A stretch of DNA of 64,000 nucleotides, from the NCBI RefSeq assembly GCF_000750955.1, contig NZ_CCEJ010000008.1, forward strand, positions 1 through 64,000, in the 5' to 3' direction. This document shows, piece after piece, positions 61,799 to 64,000 of this stretch. Positions within the stretch are counted from its first letter, which is position 1. Every line of letters begins with the position of its first letter. The stretch is from Criblamydia sequanensis CRIB-18. GTDB lineage: Bacteria; Chlamydiota; Chlamydiia; Chlamydiales; Criblamydiaceae. A model generated the notes under the pieces. The model ran no database searches. It was not told where the DNA came from and worked only from the letters and a program-made list of their open reading frames with translations. The position numbers and the translations under genes were made by a program.

Positions 61799-62596
61799 AT
61801 GTTCGCAGTCATTTATCAAGGGTATATTAAACCTGGCAGGGAAAACGAGTATAGGGAAGCTTGGAATCAAGTGGCTCGCTATTTTATTGAATACCGGGGT
61901 GCAATTGGTTCCTGCTTGCATAGAACTTCTGAGGGGCTATGGATCGCCTATTCTCGATGGCCCGACAAAACAACAAGGGATTGCTCTTGGCCTGGAGAAA
62001 ACGCGCCTTCGGAAGAATTACCTCATGAGATTAGAAGCGCTGTTCTTACTATCAAGGATTGTTTAGATTCCGATCGAAAAATCCCTGAAATAGGTATGGA
62101 TGTGATCGACGATCTTCTTCTTTCTTCTAATGAAAATGAATCCTATTACATTTTATCCGAAGAACAAGAAATAATTATGAACTTGGTTTACGAAGAAGTT
62201 GAAAAAGGCATTCAAGAAGGGAATCCTCCCTTTGCAGCCGTCATCACGGATTCTGAAAATAATATTTTAGCTGCGGCCCATAACCAAGCCAATACAAAAC
62301 AGCTTGCCATCGCCCATGCGGAAATAGAAGCCATCCAAATAGCCTGTAAGGTGCTTGGAAAGAAAAAGCTTGAAGGCTGCATTCTTTACGCTAATGCTGA
62401 ATCTTGCGCCATGTGTTCAACCGCCATCATTAAATCCGGAATTTCTCAAGTTTTTTATGGCGCCCCTCATGAGGCCGGAAGTAATCCGGACGCCCATCTT
62501 CTTGATATCAATAAAAAAGCCCAACCTAGATTAAAGGTGTATGGGGGATATATGACAAATTTAACGAGCAGATTAAAAAGGGAAGAAATCAATTAA
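61799..62596 (+). CDS. Fusion of an ABM-like domain and a nucleoside/CMP-type deaminase
   Basis: 265 aa. Residues 1-~95 resemble antibiotic-biosynthesis-monooxygenase (ABM) ferredoxin-like domains ('FAVIYQGYIKPGRENEYREAW', 'GAIGSCLHR...WIAYSRWPD'). Residues ~118-250 are a cytidine/guanine/tRNA-adenosine deaminase-fold domain: 'GNPPFAAVITDSENNILAAAHN', zinc His and proton-shuttle Glu in 'HAEIEAI' (H173, E175), zinc Cys pair in 'ESCAMCSTAI' (C203, C206); the usual Pro before the first Cys is Ser. A guanine deaminase-like or CMP-like activity is likely, substrate unknown. The fusion partner is small and may only help dimer formation. Confidence 0.78.
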   Translation: MFAVIYQGYIKPGRENEYREAWNQVARYFIEYRGAIGSCLHRTSEGLWIAYSRWPDKTTRDCSWPGENAPSEELPHEIRSAVLTIKDCLDSDRKIPEIGMDVIDDLLLSSNENESYYILSEEQEIIMNLVYEEVEKGIQEGNPPFAAVITDSENNILAAAHNQANTKQLAIAHAEIEAIQIACKVLGKKKLEGCILYANAESCAMCSTAIIKSGISQVFYGAPHEAGSNPDAHLLDINKKAQPRLKVYGGYMTNLTSRLKREEIN

Positions 62597-62804
62597 AAAA
62601 GTAGTTATTTTTTTAAATCCAACAAAATTAAGAATGGATTCATCTTTTTTACTTTAATCCGATGTCTTTCAATAATTGACAAAGGTGATAGCAAAATATT
62701 AAATTCCGGTTTGAAAATTTTATCACGAGGGCCCATAAATAAACTATATTAGAAAAGGCGTCTTTAAGCTGATTTTTACCCTAAAAAAGTTTTCTTATCA
62801 AAAA

Positions 62805-63302
62805 ATGCAGTCCACATTAATTCAAGATATTCTCCACGAAAGCGATCGTTTAGTAAAAATTATAACGAGTATCCCCCCTTCAGATAGGCATTTAAAGGTG
62901 ATTGAAGGAACCGGTGGAAAGGTAAGCGCCGCTGATTTACTAGCCTATCAAATTGGCTGGGGTAAAAATTTGATTCGTTGGTACGAAGAGGGCGTTAAAG
63001 GCAAAGACCCCGAAATGCCAGGAAATGGATTCACCACCTGGGATTATGTGGCTATAGCCAAAGACTTCTATCAAAAGTATGCCTCAAATGACCAGATAAA
63101 AGTTTTTAAGCAAACTGTCTCAAGAATTATTGAAATTATTCAGATCGAAGAACCCACGGGTCAGCTAGATCAAATTGGGGTTTGGGAATGGTGTACGCTA
63201 GTTTCTGGAAAAAAGTGGCCCCTTCGTAAATGGATTCAAGTCAATACCGTAGCTCCCTATAAAAGAGCTATACAGCTTATAAAAAAGTCCGGATTAACTT
63301 AA
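62805..63302 (+). CDS. ClbS/DfsB family four-helix bundle protein
   Basis: 165 aa, all helical. The pattern 'GGKVSAADLLAYQIGWGKNLIRWYEEG' and later 'WEWCTLVSGKKWPLRKWIQVNTVAPYKRA' matches the DfsB/ClbS (DUF1706) family, a branch of the DinB-like bundle. ClbS itself protects E. coli from colibactin as a cyclopropane hydrolase; most members are uncharacterised. There is no colibactin-like cluster in this window. It is followed by a hairpin and the converging glnS gene. Confidence 0.82.
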   Translation: MQSTLIQDILHESDRLVKIITSIPPSDRHLKVIEGTGGKVSAADLLAYQIGWGKNLIRWYEEGVKGKDPEMPGNGFTTWDYVAIAKDFYQKYASNDQIKVFKQTVSRIIEIIQIEEPTGQLDQIGVWEWCTLVSGKKWPLRKWIQVNTVAPYKRAIQLIKKSGLT

Positions 63303-63328
63303 GTGAAGTTCTACAGGGAACAAAGAGG

Positions 63329-63358
63329 GCACTTCGCGAGAAGAGTCTCTCGAAGTGC
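63329..63358. terminator. Hairpin between converging genes
   Basis: GCACTTCGCGAG pairs with CTCTCGAAGTGC (with a small bulge) around an AAGAGT-type loop, lying between the ClbS-like stop (63302) and the glnS stop (63366). GC-rich and stable; no clean T run on either side. Confidence 0.6.
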
Positions 63359-63365
63359 GTATCGT

Positions 63366-64000
63366 TTAAGCGGTTTGTTTCTTGGCCCAGGAGTCTTTTA
63401 GGGTGACAATACGGTTAAAGACCGGGTGTCCAGGTTTTGAATCGATAGGGTCCACGAAGAAGTAGCCTTGTCTCTCAAATTGAAAGCGGTCTCCGGGGAC
63501 TGCCTTTTCTAAAGAAGGTTCTAATCGGCAATTGGGTAGAACCTCTAAAGATTTTGGGTTGATGTAGGATAGAAAATCCTTATCCGTCCCAAGATGGGGT
63601 TCGGAGAGGAGTCTATCATAGAGACGAACTTCCCCTTTGATCGCTTTGGATGAAACCCAATGGATCGTTCCTTTAACCTTTCGGCCAATAGGCGAGCCGC
63701 CGCTTTTGGTTTCAGGATCATAGGTGCAGTGGACAGCTATGATTTCGCCGGCATCATTTTTATCCACATGCGTGCAAGTGATGCAATACCCGTAGCGAAG
63801 ACGAACTTCTCGCCCTGGCGCTAGTCTAAAAAAGTCTTTAGGCGGGTTTTCAAGAAAATCATCTTGCTCAATGTAGAGCTCTTTTGTAAAAGGAACAATT
63901 CTAGAACCCGTTTTTGGGATATCATGAGGCCAGTAAGACGCTTCCAACTCTTCCACTTGATCTTCAGGGTAGTTGTCGATAATGACTTTTAAAGGCCTTA
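63366..64000 (-). CDS. glnS: Glutaminyl-tRNA synthetase, C-terminal part (gene cut by window edge)
   Basis: The minus-strand frame is open past the window end. The visible ~211 residues are the anticodon-binding beta-barrels of GlnRS: '[25 protein letters not shown]' region, '[18 protein letters not shown]', '[20 protein letters not shown]', '[23 protein letters not shown]', 'EVRLYDRLL' and the C-terminal '[33 protein letters not shown]'. The catalytic Rossmann domain must lie beyond 64000. It charges tRNA-Gln directly. Chlamydia trachomatis makes Gln-tRNA by the GatCAB route instead, so this gene marks a difference from Chlamydiaceae. Confidence 0.95.
   Translation of the reverse strand, partial: RPLKVIIDNYPEDQVEELEASYWPHDIPKTGSRIVPFTKELYIEQDDFLENPPKDFFRLAPGREVRLRYGYCITCTHVDKNDAGEIIAVHCTYDPETKSGGSPIGRKVKGTIHWVSSKAIKGEVRLYDRLLSEPHLGTDKDFLSYINPKSLEVLPNCRLEPSLEKAVPGDRFQFERQGYFFVDPIDSKPGHPVFNRIVTLKDSWAKKQTA

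Overview
The window reads as chromosome of a member of the Chlamydiota, most likely an amoeba- or arthropod-associated 'environmental' chlamydia (Parachlamydiales-like) and not a Chlamydiaceae pathogen. Evidence: low-GC sequence; a class Ic ribonucleotide reductase R2 with Phe at the radical-Tyr position, as in Chlamydia trachomatis; DUF687-like and CHLPS-like chlamydial protein families; and gene neighbourhoods that, from memory, match Chlamydia (dnaB-mnmG-lplA; ygfA followed by the CT648/CT647/CT646-like genes; ung next to a tiny conserved gene). It carries functions that Chlamydiaceae lack: umuDC, a bc/cbb3 respiratory operon, a cobalamin riboswitch, an Rhs protein and a glutaminyl-tRNA synthetase.

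Layout. 1-9.6 kb: accessory or poorly known genes, mostly on the minus strand (GNAT, a methyltransferase-Nudix fusion, a large papain-like candidate, a tandem YqfO/NIF3-like protein, a DMT transporter, a C45/acid-ceramidase-like Ntn hydrolase). 9.6-14.5 kb: ispA, recA, umuDC and a secreted GT92-like glycosyltransferase. 14.7-18.9 kb: cobalamin riboswitch, then nrdA-nrdB. 18.9-23.6 kb: a minus-strand operon of PilM/PilN-like secretion or pilus proteins, a YwqK/MORN-repeat exported protein and ygfA. 23.8-30.1 kb: sdhCAB, a CHLPS-type hydrolase-like protein and a GT-C glycosyltransferase. 30.1-31.5 kb: a structured 181-nt RNA that looks like 6S RNA, a small kinase and a small membrane protein. 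31.6-36.2 kb: lplA, mnmG, a 29-aa ribosomal-type protein and dnaB. 36.4-37.9 kb: yggT-dusB-acyP. 38.1-49.4 kb: one long plus-strand respiratory operon (GltD-like/ferredoxin flavoprotein, CcoS, Rieske, cytochrome b, heptaheme cytochrome c, CcoN, CcoO, CcoQ-like, heme-less CcoP-like). 49.4-52.2 kb: hexapeptide-repeat protein, a DnaA-box-rich 0.5-kb non-coding stretch (candidate oriC), ung, a small gene and tRNA-Pro(GGG). 53.2-61.6 kb: an Rhs/YD-repeat toxin-like protein with a C-terminal lipase-like domain, followed by four tandem copies (one decayed) of a secreted immunity-like gene; two of the copies sit directly behind a leftover fragment of the toxin C-terminus, and the array ends in IS3 and rhs debris. 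61.8-64 kb: an ABM-deaminase fusion, a ClbS/DfsB-family protein and the 3' part of glnS.

How it fits together. sdhCAB feeds the quinone pool, and the Rieske/cytochrome b/heptaheme/cbb3 operon would oxidise quinol and reduce oxygen at high affinity. The riboswitch suggests that the aerobic class Ic RNR is turned down when cobalamin is present, which would make sense if a B12-dependent RNR is encoded elsewhere. The Rhs locus looks like a polymorphic-toxin locus: exported toxin, periplasm-directed immunity-like proteins and relics of past tip/immunity duplications. All assignments come from reading motifs by eye; no alignment or folding was run.
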